Assembly (NCBI GenBank): GCA_002409745.1
Contig: DHOU01000021.1
Coordinates: forward strand, 32,359-96,358
Length of the DNA stretch: 64,000 nt
From: Bacteroidales bacterium UBA5382
GTDB lineage: Bacteria; Bacteroidota; Bacteroidia; Bacteroidales; Dysgonomonadaceae
Direction: 5' to 3'
Within the stretch, counting starts at the first letter, position 1. The number at the start of each line of letters is the position of its first letter. Position numbers and translations under genes: made by a program. The notes beneath the pieces are model-generated. The model ran no database searches. It saw only the letters and a program-made list of their open reading frames with translations, and was not told where the DNA came from. Positions 1 to 8,682 of the stretch are shown piece after piece.

Positions 1-705
1 CTACAGACTTCCGATCCATTGTTTGCAGATAAAACGGCACAACTTGTTGACGTGTGTCGTACGTTATCGCCTGAAAATATTGCAGCGAAAATGAAAATCA
101 GTAACGATATGGCGTATGATGTGCACAGCTATTTTCAAAGTTTCGATTTTGCGAGTACGCCTCGCCGGGCGGCAGCATTGGCTTATAACGGTATTGCGTA
201 TAAGGGGTTGAATGCGCACGATTTTACTCCTGCCGATGCCGTGTTCGCCCAAGAGCATCTGAATATCTGTTCCGGTTTGTACGGCATCCTGCGGCCTTTC
301 GATCGAATTAAGCCTTATCGGCTTGAATTCCAGCGTAACATATCGCCTAAAGGATATAAAAGCCTTTATGATTTCTGGCAGAAAACGTTAAATGATTATC
401 TTGCCGACAAGTTAAAACAAGACGATAAGACTATTATCAACGTCTCTTCCGCCGAGTATTCGAAAGTGTTGAGAAAAGACCTCCTTCCGGAAGGAACGCG
501 GATCATCGAAATAAACTTCTTGCAACAAGAAGCCGATCGCTTTAAACAAGTTGTCGTTCATACGAAGAAGGCGCGCGGCATGATGAGCCGTTTTATCATT
601 AAAAATAAATTATCGACTTCCGAAGATGTAAAAGCATTTGATTATGAAGGGTATTTCTTTTATCCGTCTCTTTCGAAAAAGGATAAATGGATTTTTGTCC
701 GGTAG
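1..705 (+). CDS. yaaA: YaaA-family peroxide stress protein, 5' end cut by window
   Basis: Cytosolic protein of the YaaA (DUF328/UPF0246) family; the E. coli member protects against H2O2 by limiting free intracellular iron. The frame is open from base 1 with no stop, so the true start lies upstream; 234 residues are visible against a usual length near 250, so only a short N-terminal piece is missing. Family landmarks seen: SGLYGILRPFD followed by PYRLE, the FW..TLNDYL helix, KARGMMSRFII near the C-terminus, and the terminal YEGYFF segment. It is followed by aroA in the same direction after about 125 bases that contain aroA's own promoter, so the two need not be cotranscribed. Identification is firm; the biochemical role in this organism is inferred from the family. 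Confidence 0.93.
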   Translation, partial: LQTSDPLFADKTAQLVDVCRTLSPENIAAKMKISNDMAYDVHSYFQSFDFASTPRRAAALAYNGIAYKGLNAHDFTPADAVFAQEHLNICSGLYGILRPFDRIKPYRLEFQRNISPKGYKSLYDFWQKTLNDYLADKLKQDDKTIINVSSAEYSKVLRKDLLPEGTRIIEINFLQQEADRFKQVVVHTKKARGMMSRFIIKNKLSTSEDVKAFDYEGYFFYPSLSKKDKWIFVR

Positions 706-805
706 ATTCCGACCGATAGACAGGTATGCCAAGACGGTTGTCATTAAAAGAAGTAAAAAAGAGATAGATTTTCTATTTTGATGAGGACTCATCCTCATTA
801 TTTAT

Positions 806-813
806 TACTTTTG
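806..813 (+). promoter_or_regulatory. -7 promoter element for aroA
   Basis: TACTTTTG fits the Bacteroidetes sigma -7 consensus TAnnTTTG and lies 19 bases before the aroA ATG. No convincing TTTG -33 box at 19-21 bases spacing. Confidence 0.55.
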
Positions 814-832
814 TAAAAAAATACCCGCAGGC

Positions 833-2065
833 ATGCAATACAAAGTATATCCTCCAACTACATTACGAACAACCGTCCATTTGCCCGCATCCAAAAGCAT
901 CAGTAACCGGGCGTTGATTATAAATGCATTGAGTTTGAGTACTCTTCCTATAAAGAACCTGTCGGATTGCGAAGATACGCGCGTGATTATCGATACGTTC
1001 AACTCCAACTCCAATATTTTTGATGTGAAGGCTGCCGGAACGGCGATGCGCTTTTTGACGGCTTTCCTCGCCGGTATGGAAGGCGAATGGATTATAAGAG
1101 GGTCGAAGCGGATGCACGAACGTCCTATCCATCCGTTAGTCGATGCGCTTATCGCGCTCGGCGCGGAGATTGAATATCTCGAAAAGGAAGGCTATCCGCC
1201 GTTGAAAATAAAAGGCCGCCGTTTGAAGGGGGGCGAAGTGTATCTTTCGGGAAATATCAGTTCGCAGTTTATCTCGGCGTTACTTATGATTGCTCCCTTA
1301 ATGGAAAACGGGTTGATTGTACATATCGAAAAGGAGATTGTTTCGAAGCCCTATGTGCAATTGACTTTGAGCATGATGAAAAAATTCGGAATAACCGCTA
1401 AGTGGGAAGACAACGATATCATCATCAAGCATCAGGATTATACGCCCGTATCGATGACGGTCGAATCGGACTGGTCGGCGGCTTCGTATTGGTATGCGAT
1501 GACGGCGCTCAGCGACGATCCCGATGCACAGGTAACCCTTCTCGGGTTGGAAAAGGACAGTTGGCAGGGTGATTCGTCCGTTGTAACGCTTTTTTCCTAT
1601 TTAGGCGTTTCGACCGAGTTCTTCGACAAGGGTATCGTCATTCGCAAAACGAAAGAACGTTCTAAAAAGTTCTTCCACGATTTCGTCGATCAACCCGATT
1701 TGGTACAGACGTTTGCCACGACATGTTGCTTTCTGAATATACCCTTTCTTTTTTCAGGCATTCAAAGTTTGCGCATTAAAGAAACCGATCGTATATTGGC
1801 ATTAATGACGGAACTCAAGAAGCTGGGCTTTGTGTTGAAAGAAACGGATATAGGAATGATGGAGTGGGACGGGGAACGAAGTTTCCCGGAAGTAAATCCG
1901 CTCATCGACACTTATGACGACCATCGAATGGCTATGTCTTTCGCTCCTGCGGCGATTCGCTATAATTCCATCATTATTAACGACCCCAAGGTTGTCAACA
2001 AGTCTTATCCCAATTTCTGGAACGATTTGAAGAGCGCAGGATTTAGGATCGAAAAGATAGAATGA
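833..2065 (+). CDS. aroA: 3-phosphoshikimate 1-carboxyvinyltransferase (EPSP synthase)
   Basis: Sixth step of the shikimate pathway: joins shikimate-3-phosphate and phosphoenolpyruvate to give EPSP in the cytosol, leading to chorismate and aromatic amino acids. The 410-residue protein has the N-terminal LPASKSISNRAL substrate loop (about residues 17-28), the AGTAMRFL motif near 80, SSQFISALLM near 143, and the C-terminal DDHRMAMSFA segment of the second domain. It is slightly shorter than the E. coli enzyme (427), as expected for Bacteroidales versions. The ATG start follows a TAnnTTTG promoter. No other aro gene is nearby, so it is a dispersed single gene between yaaA and a metal transporter permease. 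Confidence 0.96.
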   Translation: MQYKVYPPTTLRTTVHLPASKSISNRALIINALSLSTLPIKNLSDCEDTRVIIDTFNSNSNIFDVKAAGTAMRFLTAFLAGMEGEWIIRGSKRMHERPIHPLVDALIALGAEIEYLEKEGYPPLKIKGRRLKGGEVYLSGNISSQFISALLMIAPLMENGLIVHIEKEIVSKPYVQLTLSMMKKFGITAKWEDNDIIIKHQDYTPVSMTVESDWSAASYWYAMTALSDDPDAQVTLLGLEKDSWQGDSSVVTLFSYLGVSTEFFDKGIVIRKTKERSKKFFHDFVDQPDLVQTFATTCCFLNIPFLFSGIQSLRIKETDRILALMTELKKLGFVLKETDIGMMEWDGERSFPEVNPLIDTYDDHRMAMSFAPAAIRYNSIIINDPKVVNKSYPNFWNDLKSAGFRIEKIE

Positions 2066-2210
2066 TTCTTTCGCCGGCGCAAGTTCCGGAATGCCCCGTT
2101 AGGTCGGTCCAACCGGTCTAATGGATAAAAAAATAGCGAAGAAGATTATCCGTCAAACGAAATGAATCCGTTAGAGGGAGGTGTAGCTTTCGATAAACCA
2201 TAATAAAAAG

Positions 2211-3029
2211 ATGTATTTTCAGGACTTGTTTCACTATACTTTTTTTCAGAATGCTCTGTGGGGAAGTTTATTCGCCAGCATCGCCTGCGGGCTGATCGGC
2301 ACATATATTGTGACCAGGCGATTGGTTTTTATAAGCGGAGGAATTACGCATGCCTCTTTCGGCGGATTGGGTGTAGGGTTGTTTTTCGGATTGAATCCTA
2401 TTTTCTCAGCAATGATCTTTTCGGTTTTGTCGGCTTTCGGCATACAATGGTTGTCGCGAAGGCAGGGCGTGCGCGAAGATTCGGCGATAGGCGTATTTTG
2501 GTCTTTCGGAATGGCCGTCGGTATCATCCTCACCTTTCTTACGCCCGGGTATGCCCCCAACTTATCGGAGTTTTTGTTTGGGAATATACTGACAATCACC
2601 CGGCTCGATATCTTTTCGTTGGTGATTCTTTCAATCATTCTGATCTTATTTTTTATTACGCATTATCATCAGATTGTGTCGGTGTCGTTCGATGCCGAGT
2701 TTGCCAGAACCCGCAGGATTGCCACCCAGCTTATCGAGTATGCCATGATGCTTTTTATCTCGGTGACTATCGTGCTCAGTATCCGTTTAGTGGGGATTGT
2801 GTTGCTGATGTCGTTGATTACCGTCCCGCAAATGACGGCCAATCTGTTCACATCCAATTATTCCAAAATTATTTATTTATCGGTCGGTATTAGTTTTGTG
2901 GGATGTGTTGTGGGCTTGTTTCTGTCTTACTTCCTGAATATCCCTTCCGGAGCATTTATTATCTTCGTTCTCATGTTGATGTTTTTTGTTGCGAAAGGAC
3001 TGAAAGCTATCCGCTTTACCCGTCGATAA
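2211..3029 (+). CDS. Metal (Zn/Mn/Fe-type) ABC transporter permease, ABC-3 family
   Basis: Inner-membrane permease of the ABC-3 family (ZnuB/TroC/SitD-like), which forms the channel of ABC importers for zinc, manganese or iron. The 272 residues are almost entirely hydrophobic with 7-8 predicted membrane segments; the N-terminal FQNALWGSLFASIACGLIG and the ISGGITHASFGGLGVG segment (about residues 38-53) are typical. No ATPase or binding-protein gene is adjacent, so partners must be encoded elsewhere; substrate cannot be told from sequence. It converges with mfd, with only 22 bases between the two stop codons. The 145-base leader after aroA contains no clear promoter, so readthrough from aroA is possible. 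Confidence 0.88.
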   Translation: MYFQDLFHYTFFQNALWGSLFASIACGLIGTYIVTRRLVFISGGITHASFGGLGVGLFFGLNPIFSAMIFSVLSAFGIQWLSRRQGVREDSAIGVFWSFGMAVGIILTFLTPGYAPNLSEFLFGNILTITRLDIFSLVILSIILILFFITHYHQIVSVSFDAEFARTRRIATQLIEYAMMLFISVTIVLSIRLVGIVLLMSLITVPQMTANLFTSNYSKIIYLSVGISFVGCVVGLFLSYFLNIPSGAFIIFVLMLMFFVAKGLKAIRFTRR

Positions 3030-3051
3030 GAATAAAGAGACAAGAAGAGAT

Positions 3052-6000
3052 CTATTTTGTCGTCACATTGTCGGAAACGCTCACACTTTGTATTTCTTTT
3101 ATTTCTTCGAGAATAGCACAGGCCGTTTCGACCGAAGAGACGTTTTTAATACTCACCGATCGTTTTTTATTCTTTTCGCGAAGTTGACAGACTCTCGCGT
3201 GCGCTTGGATATAAAACAGGAGTTTGTCGAAAGCGCCGGAGCGGTAATAAGGCGATTGTCCGTCGGAGATAAGCTGGAGCGTCATTTGCCCGTTTTTCAA
3301 CATGATTTTTTCTATCCCCAATGATCGGGCCAAACGCCGCAACCGCACAATGCGGATCAATTCCCTGCCTTGTGCCGGAATCTTACCGAAACGATCTTCC
3401 AACTTGAGGATGAAGTCGAGAATCTGTGTTTCCGTTTCCATCGTGTCGAGTTCGCGATAAATGGCAATCCGTTCCGCATCGTTCGGGATATAAGTGACCG
3501 GAAACATCAGTTCGAGATCGCTTTCCACCGGTACCTCTTCGGTGAAGAACTCTTCCCCGTTATTTGATGGTTGTTCTCTGTAAAGATCGGCAAACTCTTC
3601 TTTGCGTAATTCCTGTACCGCCTCGGCAAGGATTTTTTGATACGTTTCATATCCGAGGTCGGCGATAAATCCGCTTTGTTCAGCGCCCAACAGATTGCCG
3701 GCGCCTCGGATGTCGAGGTCTTGCATGGCAATGTGAATGCCGCTGCCTAACTCCGAAAAGTTTTCGATCGCTTGCAGTCGTCGCCGTGCATCGGTGGTAA
3801 GCGTATATAACGGCGGCGCTAAAAGATAGCAGAAAGCCTTACGGTTGCTGCGCCCTACGCGTCCGCGAAGTTGGTGCAACTCGCTTAGTCCGAAGTTTTG
3901 CGCATTCACAACCAAGATGGTGTTGACGTTCGGAATGTCGATGCCTGACTCTATGATGGTCGTAGCGATCAAGACATCATAATCGTAATGCACAAAATCG
4001 GTGATGACCGACTCCAGCTTTTTGGGCTCCATTTGTCCGTGTCCTACCGCAACGCGTACATCCGGAATTTCTCTTTTGATGAGTGTTTCCAACTCGTAGA
4101 TATGTTGAATCCGATTGTTGATAATGAATACTTGTCCGTTGCGGTTCAATTCGAACTGAATCGCTTCTTTAATAATTTCGATATCGAACGGATGGACTTC
4201 CGTCTGTACCGGATAACGGTTGGGAGGAGGCGTGGTGATGGTCGAAAAATCACGCGAGCCCATCAGCGAAAACTGTAACGTGCGCGGAATAGGCGTTGCC
4301 GTCATCGTGAGGGTGTCGACATTCGTTTTGAGTTGCTTGAGTTTCTCTTTCGTCGATACGCCGAACTTTTGCTCTTCGTCGACAATGAGCAATCCCAAAT
4401 CGTGAAACTGCACGTCTTTGCCTATGAGGCGGTGCGTGCCGATGAGAATATCGATTTTCCCCTCTTTCAAGTCGGTTAGAATCGCTTTTTGCTCCTTATA
4501 GGTGCGCGCACGGCTGATATAATCTACGGTCACCGGAAAGTCGGACAGCCGGTCGTGAAAGGTATGATAGTGTTGCGTTGCCAAAGTGGTTGTCGGCACG
4601 AGCACCGCCACTTGTTTACCGTCGGTTGCGGCTTTAAATGCCGCCCTGATAGCGACTTCTGTTTTTCCGAAACCGACATCGCCGCATACCAGGCGATCCA
4701 TCGGGCGCTCGCTTTCCATATCGTTCTTCACGTCTTGCGTAGCTTTGAGTTGGTCGGGGGTATCCTCATAAATAAACGAAGCCTCCAATTCATTTTGCAA
4801 ATACGTGTCTTTCGAAAAGGCGTAACCCTTTTCGTGCTGCCGCTGTGCATAGAGTTTAATAAGGTCGCGGGCGATATCTTTTATTTTCGATTTGGTCCGT
4901 TCTTTCGTGCGCTCCCATGCGCCGGACCCTAATTTGCTGAGTTGCGGGCTGTCTCCTTCGCGCCCTTTGTATTTCGATATTTTATGCAAGGAATGAATCG
5001 AAACGAATACCGCATCGTTGTTCAGATACGTCAGTTTGATGACTTCCTGTATTTTGTCGCCGATGCGCATGCGTACCAATCCGGCAAATTTGCCGATGCC
5101 GTGGTCGAGATGCACTACATAATCCCCCGGTTGCAATTGATTGATTTCTTTGAGCGTCAACGCGATCTTTCCCGAACGCGCCTTTTCCGATTTCAGGCTG
5201 AATTTGTGAAAGCGATTGAATATCTGGTGATCGGTGAAGCAACATATTTTCATCGAATCTTCCGAGAAGCCTTCGTGCAGCGTTTTATTAATAGGAGTAA
5301 AAGGAATAGCATCGCCTCGGTCGTGGAAGATGTCGCGCAGGCGTTGATGTTGCTTTTCGCTGTCGCTCAGGATATATATCGTGTAGCCCTTTTGCAGGAA
5401 TTCTTGCAGGGACTCGGATAGCAGGTCGAAGTTTTTGTGAAACAGAGGTTGGGGAGAGGTCTCGAATTGCAGGGCCGCATCCGCCGGATCTAATAAATTA
5501 GTGTCGAACCGGAGTTTCCGGAAAGGCTGTATCGCCGATAGGAATTCTTCTTTTGACAATAAATCCGCCTTTATAAATTCCTCGTCTGGAGGATTTATTT
5601 TTAATTCATCATGATAGATTGATTCGATGCGGCTTTCGATCCAGCGCATATCTTCCGTGGCAATAATGGTTTGCTCCGGCAACAAATCGAAAAGCGTGGC
5701 ATTTTTATCTTTTGCCGTACCGAATTCAGGCACGATGCGTATCTCCGAAAACTTCTCTTTCGAAAGTTGCGTCTCCACATCGAAGCTGCGGATGGTTTCG
5801 ATTTCATCTCCGAAAAAGTCGATACGATACGGAAGTTCGCTTGAGAAAGAAAACACATCCAGAATGCTTCCCCGTGTGGCATATTGCCCCGGCTCATAGA
5901 CATAATCGACATATTGGAAGCCATACGAATCGAGCACTTCCGCAACGAATGACGAATCGACTTTTTCACCCGTTGAAACCGTTAATGTATTTTCTTGCAG

Positions 6001-6408
6001 CGTTTGTTGCGAGACGGTCTTTTCGGCCAATGCGTCGGGATAAGAGACAATGAGCAGCGAGCGTCCGTCTTCTTGCAGGCGGGAGAGCGTTTCGGTTCGC
6101 AGGATTTGGTTAGCCGCATCGATTTGTCCGTACTTCGCCGCGCGTTTATAGGCCGAAGGGAAGAAAAGGATATCCCCCGTGCCGGTTATTTGGGTTAAGT
6201 CGTGATAAAAATATCCGGCCGTTTCCAGATCATTGAAAATAAATAGGGATGGATTGGGTTGTTTGCGGAATAGCGATACGGCAAACAAGGCACGCGATGA
6301 TCCGTGCAAACCCTTTACCGATAAAGTCATTACTTCCTTCAGTAATTTGCTCGCAGCCGAAACATTCGGATGGCCATCCATCAATTGTTGCAATTGAACA
6401 ATATCCAA
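3052..6408 (-). CDS. mfd: Transcription-repair coupling factor Mfd
   Basis: DNA translocase that removes RNA polymerase stalled at lesions and recruits UvrA. Order seen: UvrB-like N-terminal module; RNA-polymerase interaction domain around residue 425 (PGDYVVHLDHGIGKFAGL); Walker A GDVGFGKTEVA near 576; DEEQKFGV near 676; TATPIPRTL; ESGIDIPNVNT; QLRGRVGRS near 849; C-terminal TRCF domain. The frame is open to 6558, but bases 6435-6442 are a promoter element (TATCTTTG) and 6490-6537 a 14-bp tandem repeat, so the long N-terminus is not credible. A TTG at 6408 gives LDIVQLQQL.. followed by HPNVSA, which fits Bacteroidales Mfd starts and a length of 1118. The next in-frame ATG is nine codons further in. 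Product certain; start likely. Confidence 0.93.
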   Translation of the reverse strand: MDIVQLQQLMDGHPNVSAASKLLKEVMTLSVKGLHGSSRALFAVSLFRKQPNPSLFIFNDLETAGYFYHDLTQITGTGDILFFPSAYKRAAKYGQIDAANQILRTETLSRLQEDGRSLLIVSYPDALAEKTVSQQTLQENTLTVSTGEKVDSSFVAEVLDSYGFQYVDYVYEPGQYATRGSILDVFSFSSELPYRIDFFGDEIETIRSFDVETQLSKEKFSEIRIVPEFGTAKDKNATLFDLLPEQTIIATEDMRWIESRIESIYHDELKINPPDEEFIKADLLSKEEFLSAIQPFRKLRFDTNLLDPADAALQFETSPQPLFHKNFDLLSESLQEFLQKGYTIYILSDSEKQHQRLRDIFHDRGDAIPFTPINKTLHEGFSEDSMKICCFTDHQIFNRFHKFSLKSEKARSGKIALTLKEINQLQPGDYVVHLDHGIGKFAGLVRMRIGDKIQEVIKLTYLNNDAVFVSIHSLHKISKYKGREGDSPQLSKLGSGAWERTKERTKSKIKDIARDLIKLYAQRQHEKGYAFSKDTYLQNELEASFIYEDTPDQLKATQDVKNDMESERPMDRLVCGDVGFGKTEVAIRAAFKAATDGKQVAVLVPTTTLATQHYHTFHDRLSDFPVTVDYISRARTYKEQKAILTDLKEGKIDILIGTHRLIGKDVQFHDLGLLIVDEEQKFGVSTKEKLKQLKTNVDTLTMTATPIPRTLQFSLMGSRDFSTITTPPPNRYPVQTEVHPFDIEIIKEAIQFELNRNGQVFIINNRIQHIYELETLIKREIPDVRVAVGHGQMEPKKLESVITDFVHYDYDVLIATTIIESGIDIPNVNTILVVNAQNFGLSELHQLRGRVGRSNRKAFCYLLAPPLYTLTTDARRRLQAIENFSELGSGIHIAMQDLDIRGAGNLLGAEQSGFIADLGYETYQKILAEAVQELRKEEFADLYREQPSNNGEEFFTEEVPVESDLELMFPVTYIPNDAERIAIYRELDTMETETQILDFILKLEDRFGKIPAQGRELIRIVRLRRLARSLGIEKIMLKNGQMTLQLISDGQSPYYRSGAFDKLLFYIQAHARVCQLREKNKKRSVSIKNVSSVETACAILEEIKEIQSVSVSDNVTTK

Positions 6409-6434
6409 AACGTGAGAGAATTTTATTTCGGGCA

Positions 6435-6442
6435 CAAAGATA
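6435..6442 (-). promoter_or_regulatory. -7 promoter element for mfd
   Basis: TATCTTTG on the minus strand, 26 bases upstream of the proposed TTG start. It argues against the longer N-terminal extension of mfd. Confidence 0.6.
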
Positions 6443-6489
6443 CGCTTTTTTAAATTATTTGCGAAGTGAATCGCTCTTTCGTCTTTTCT

Positions 6490-6537
6490 CCGGTCTCCAG
6501 TCTCCGGTCTCCAGTCTCCGGTCATCAGTCTCCGGTC
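6490..6537. repeat. 14-bp direct tandem repeat upstream of mfd
   Basis: Three full and one partial copies of CCGGTCTCCAGTCT, the third copy with CCGGTCATCAGTCT. The array lies upstream of the mfd promoter, so it is probably non-coding although the mfd frame runs through it. Confidence 0.8.
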
Positions 6538-6604
6538 AGGTGTGGAAAATTTCCCCATTTTTGATTTTTCAAAGCTAATCGACTTTGAAATGATGCTAAA
6601 ACGA

Positions 6605-6612
6605 TATCTTTG
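6605..6612 (+). promoter_or_regulatory. -7 promoter element in front of the 6.6-kb hairpin RNA
   Basis: TATCTTTG on the plus strand, 58 bases before a 14-bp inverted repeat that ends in a T-run. The CYTH gene downstream has its own promoter, so this element may drive a separate short transcript. Confidence 0.5.
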
Positions 6613-6618
6613 TCACTA

Positions 6619-6730
6619 AGTAATTACAGATAGAATTACGCGCATTGATTTTTTATCCAACCAAAATCTTAACTATGTTTTTATTTTCATTCGTAGTGAT
6701 TACGAGAGTTATAAAAACATAGTTTTTTTA
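6619..6730 (+). ncRNA. Candidate small RNA ending in a long intrinsic terminator
   Basis: Between mfd and the CYTH gene. A consensus promoter at 6605 is followed by a leader and a perfect 14-bp inverted repeat (AACTATGTTTTTAT at 6671-6684 and its complement at 6711-6724). The apex forms a second small hairpin, TCGTA/TACGA. A run of seven T on the plus strand (6723-6729) overlaps and follows the right arm, as in an intrinsic terminator; there is no matching U-run on the other strand. Transcript limits are inferred. It could also be a remnant of a small palindromic mobile element. Confidence 0.45.
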
Positions 6731-6747
6731 CTTTCCCCCATAAAGCG

Positions 6748-6755
6748 TATATTTG
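6748..6755 (+). promoter_or_regulatory. -7 promoter element for the CYTH gene
   Basis: TATATTTG, 49 bases upstream of the ATG at 6805. Confidence 0.55.
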
Positions 6756-6804
6756 CCGTCAATAGGTGCCGTCCGCAGGGATATCGTTATCAAAAAAATA
6801 CAGT

Positions 6805-7272
6805 ATGGGCTACGAAATAGAACGAAAATTTCTCGTAAACGGGGAATATAAATCATTCGCTTTTAAACAATATCGCATCCAGCAAGGCTATTTGTCGGTC
6901 TCGAAAGAGAATGTCGTACGCGTGCGCGTAAGGGACGACAAAGGGTTCCTGACCATCAAGAGCGGTGCGGTAAAGGATCGGTTCACCCGCTACGAATGGG
7001 AGTATGAGATTCCTTTGGCGGATGCTGACGAGATGCTCCGCTTGTGTGCACAGGGAGTGATCGATAAGACCCGTTATCTGGTGAAAGCCGGAGCTCATAC
7101 CCTGGAGGTCGATGAGTTTTACGGCGATAACGAAGGACTCGTTTTTGCCGAAGTCGAGCTGACGGACGAAAATGAGGCGTTTACTCCGCCTTCATGGTTG
7201 GGTAAGGAAGTGACAGGTGATATCCGGTATTACAATGCGTACCTATCGCAACATCCTTATAAGAAATGGTAG
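6805..7272 (+). CDS. CYTH-domain protein (triphosphate tunnel metalloenzyme)
   Basis: The 155-residue protein is one CYTH domain; characterised stand-alone bacterial members hydrolyse inorganic triphosphate or related triphosphates inside an eight-stranded tunnel using Mg or Mn. The signature EIERKFLV is at residues 3-10, followed by alternating charged strands (RVRVRDDKGFLTIKS, YEWEYEIPL, FAEVELTDE) that supply the Arg, Lys and Glu residues of the tunnel. The ATG at 6805 (MGYEIERKFLV) is preferred because it puts the signature at the very N-terminus as in the family; an in-frame upstream start at 6766 lies close to the promoter. It converges with ilvE across a shared terminator. The substrate in this organism is unknown. 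Confidence 0.88.
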   Translation: MGYEIERKFLVNGEYKSFAFKQYRIQQGYLSVSKENVVRVRVRDDKGFLTIKSGAVKDRFTRYEWEYEIPLADADEMLRLCAQGVIDKTRYLVKAGAHTLEVDEFYGDNEGLVFAEVELTDENEAFTPPSWLGKEVTGDIRYYNAYLSQHPYKKW

Positions 7273-7280
7273 AAAAAAGG

Positions 7281-7310
7281 ACGAGGGTGTCGCCAAAGCG
7301 GCATCCTCGT
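7281..7310. terminator. Shared terminator hairpin between the CYTH gene and ilvE
   Basis: ACGAGG..CGC / GCG..CCTCGT stem with a CAAA loop, placed between two converging stop codons. Confidence 0.65.
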
Positions 7311-7318
7311 TATAACCT

Positions 7319-8338
7319 TTAGCCAAGAACCGTTACCCATCCGTGGGTGTCCGGTTCATCGCCGTATTGAATAGCCCTCAGTTTGTGATAAAGTTGTTCC
7401 GATATCGGGCCCGCTTTGCCGTCTTTACAGAAGGCATACGATTTTCCCGCGTCGGGATCATCGATCCGCAAGATGGGACTGATTACCGCAGCCGTGCCGC
7501 AGGCGCCCGCTTCTTCAAACGTGGCGAGTTCCTCTTCGGGAATATGACGCCGTTCCACTTTCAATCCCATATCCTCTGCGAGTTGCATCAGGCTTTTGTT
7601 GGTGATAGACGGAAGGATGGAAGTCGATTCCGGTGTAATGTACGTCCGGTTTTTAATGGCGAAGAAATTGGCCGGACCGCATTCGTCGATATATTTTTTC
7701 TCTTTAGCATCCAAATAAAGTACGGCGGAGTAGCCGCCTTCGTGCGCTTTTTCACCTGCCACCAAGCTGGCCGCATAATTGCCCCCTACTTTGTATATGC
7801 CGGTGCCCAGCGGGGCTGCACGGTCGTATTGACGAAGGATAACCATCGGGGTCGGTTTGAATCCTTCTTTGAAATACGGCCCTACCGGGGTCACTAAAAT
7901 CAGGAAGAGATATTCGTGAGCAGGTTTTACGCCTACTTGTGCGCTGGTGCCGATAAGTAGCGGACGGATATATAAAGAAGCGCCGCTTTCGTAAGGAGGA
8001 ACAAAACGTTTGTTCTTTTCAACTGCCAATACCACCATTTCTTCAAACCGTTCCACCGGCAGTTCGGCCATCAGGATGCCGCGGCACGACGATTGCAGGC
8101 GCAGTGCATTTTCGTGCATGCGGAAGATGCGTATTTTACCGTCTTTTCCTTTAAAAGCTTTTAGTCCTTCGAAAGCTTCTTGTCCGTAATGCAGGCAAGT
8201 TGCCGCCATATGGATATTCAGGAACTCCGATGTTTCCAGTTGAGGTTCGCTCCATTTTCCGTCACGGAAATAACTCCGGACGTTATAATCGGTTTTCATA
8301 TATCCGAATGATAAATCCGACCAGTTAATTGTGTCCAT
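7319..8338 (-). CDS. ilvE: Branched-chain amino acid aminotransferase
   Basis: PLP enzyme of fold type IV that makes the last step of leucine, isoleucine and valine synthesis, or the first of their breakdown, with 2-oxoglutarate/glutamate as partner. The 339-residue length and the segments HYGQEAFEGLKAF, the RIFRMHENALRLQSSC stretch, YKVGGNYAASL (the Lys in this region binds PLP), YIDECGPANFFAI, and EAGACGTAAVISPI are typical of the long BCAT-II group. ATG start about 45 bases after a TAnnTTTG promoter. It stands alone; no ilv or leu genes are close. Confidence 0.95.
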   Translation of the reverse strand: MDTINWSDLSFGYMKTDYNVRSYFRDGKWSEPQLETSEFLNIHMAATCLHYGQEAFEGLKAFKGKDGKIRIFRMHENALRLQSSCRGILMAELPVERFEEMVVLAVEKNKRFVPPYESGASLYIRPLLIGTSAQVGVKPAHEYLFLILVTPVGPYFKEGFKPTPMVILRQYDRAAPLGTGIYKVGGNYAASLVAGEKAHEGGYSAVLYLDAKEKKYIDECGPANFFAIKNRTYITPESTSILPSITNKSLMQLAEDMGLKVERRHIPEEELATFEEAGACGTAAVISPILRIDDPDAGKSYAFCKDGKAGPISEQLYHKLRAIQYGDEPDTHGWVTVLG

Positions 8339-8379
8339 GTTTTAATTTTTTTATTGTCTGTTTTATATCGATAGAATTG

Positions 8380-8387
8380 CAAATATA
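8380..8387 (-). promoter_or_regulatory. -7 promoter element for ilvE
   Basis: TATATTTG on the minus strand, 42 bases upstream of the ilvE ATG. Confidence 0.6.
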
Positions 8388-8525
8388 CGCTTTTTATGCG
8401 TTCGTTAGTCCATTCATTCCCAAAATAGTTCAGCATTTCTTTCCTTATAGGTTAAGAAGTGCTTCATGTCGGTTATTGTATAATTAGGGCCGTTGTCAGG
8501 ATACGACACGTTCTATACGGAGAAT

Positions 8526-8682
8526 TTATTTATCGTTGAACAGGGTATCGAAAAAATCTTTTTTTTTGTGAGATGTAAATTTCGAAGGGCATTTTTGATG
8601 ATAAATTCGGGCACAGGCTCAATTTCGAAAGGAATTCACGGTAGTCAGATAGCTTTACATTCGATAATTTCTGTGTCGACAT
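8526..8682 (-). pseudogene. hicA: HicA-type mRNA interferase toxin, internally deleted and frameshifted
   Basis: Read on the minus strand directly after hicB, with the hicB stop and this ATG overlapping as TGATG. The first 20 codons give a normal HicA start (..VKLSDYREFLSK). The frame then breaks, and a second frame gives EIEPVPEFIIKNALRNLHLTKK, the standard C-terminal half of HicA. After a run of nine A the ending DFFDTLFNDK lies in a third frame. The central RTKGGHE-like segment, which carries the catalytic histidine in the family, is missing, equal to roughly 27 residues. Only 157 bases remain where about 240 are expected. No functional toxin can be made. Family motifs are recalled, not searched. 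Confidence 0.82.
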
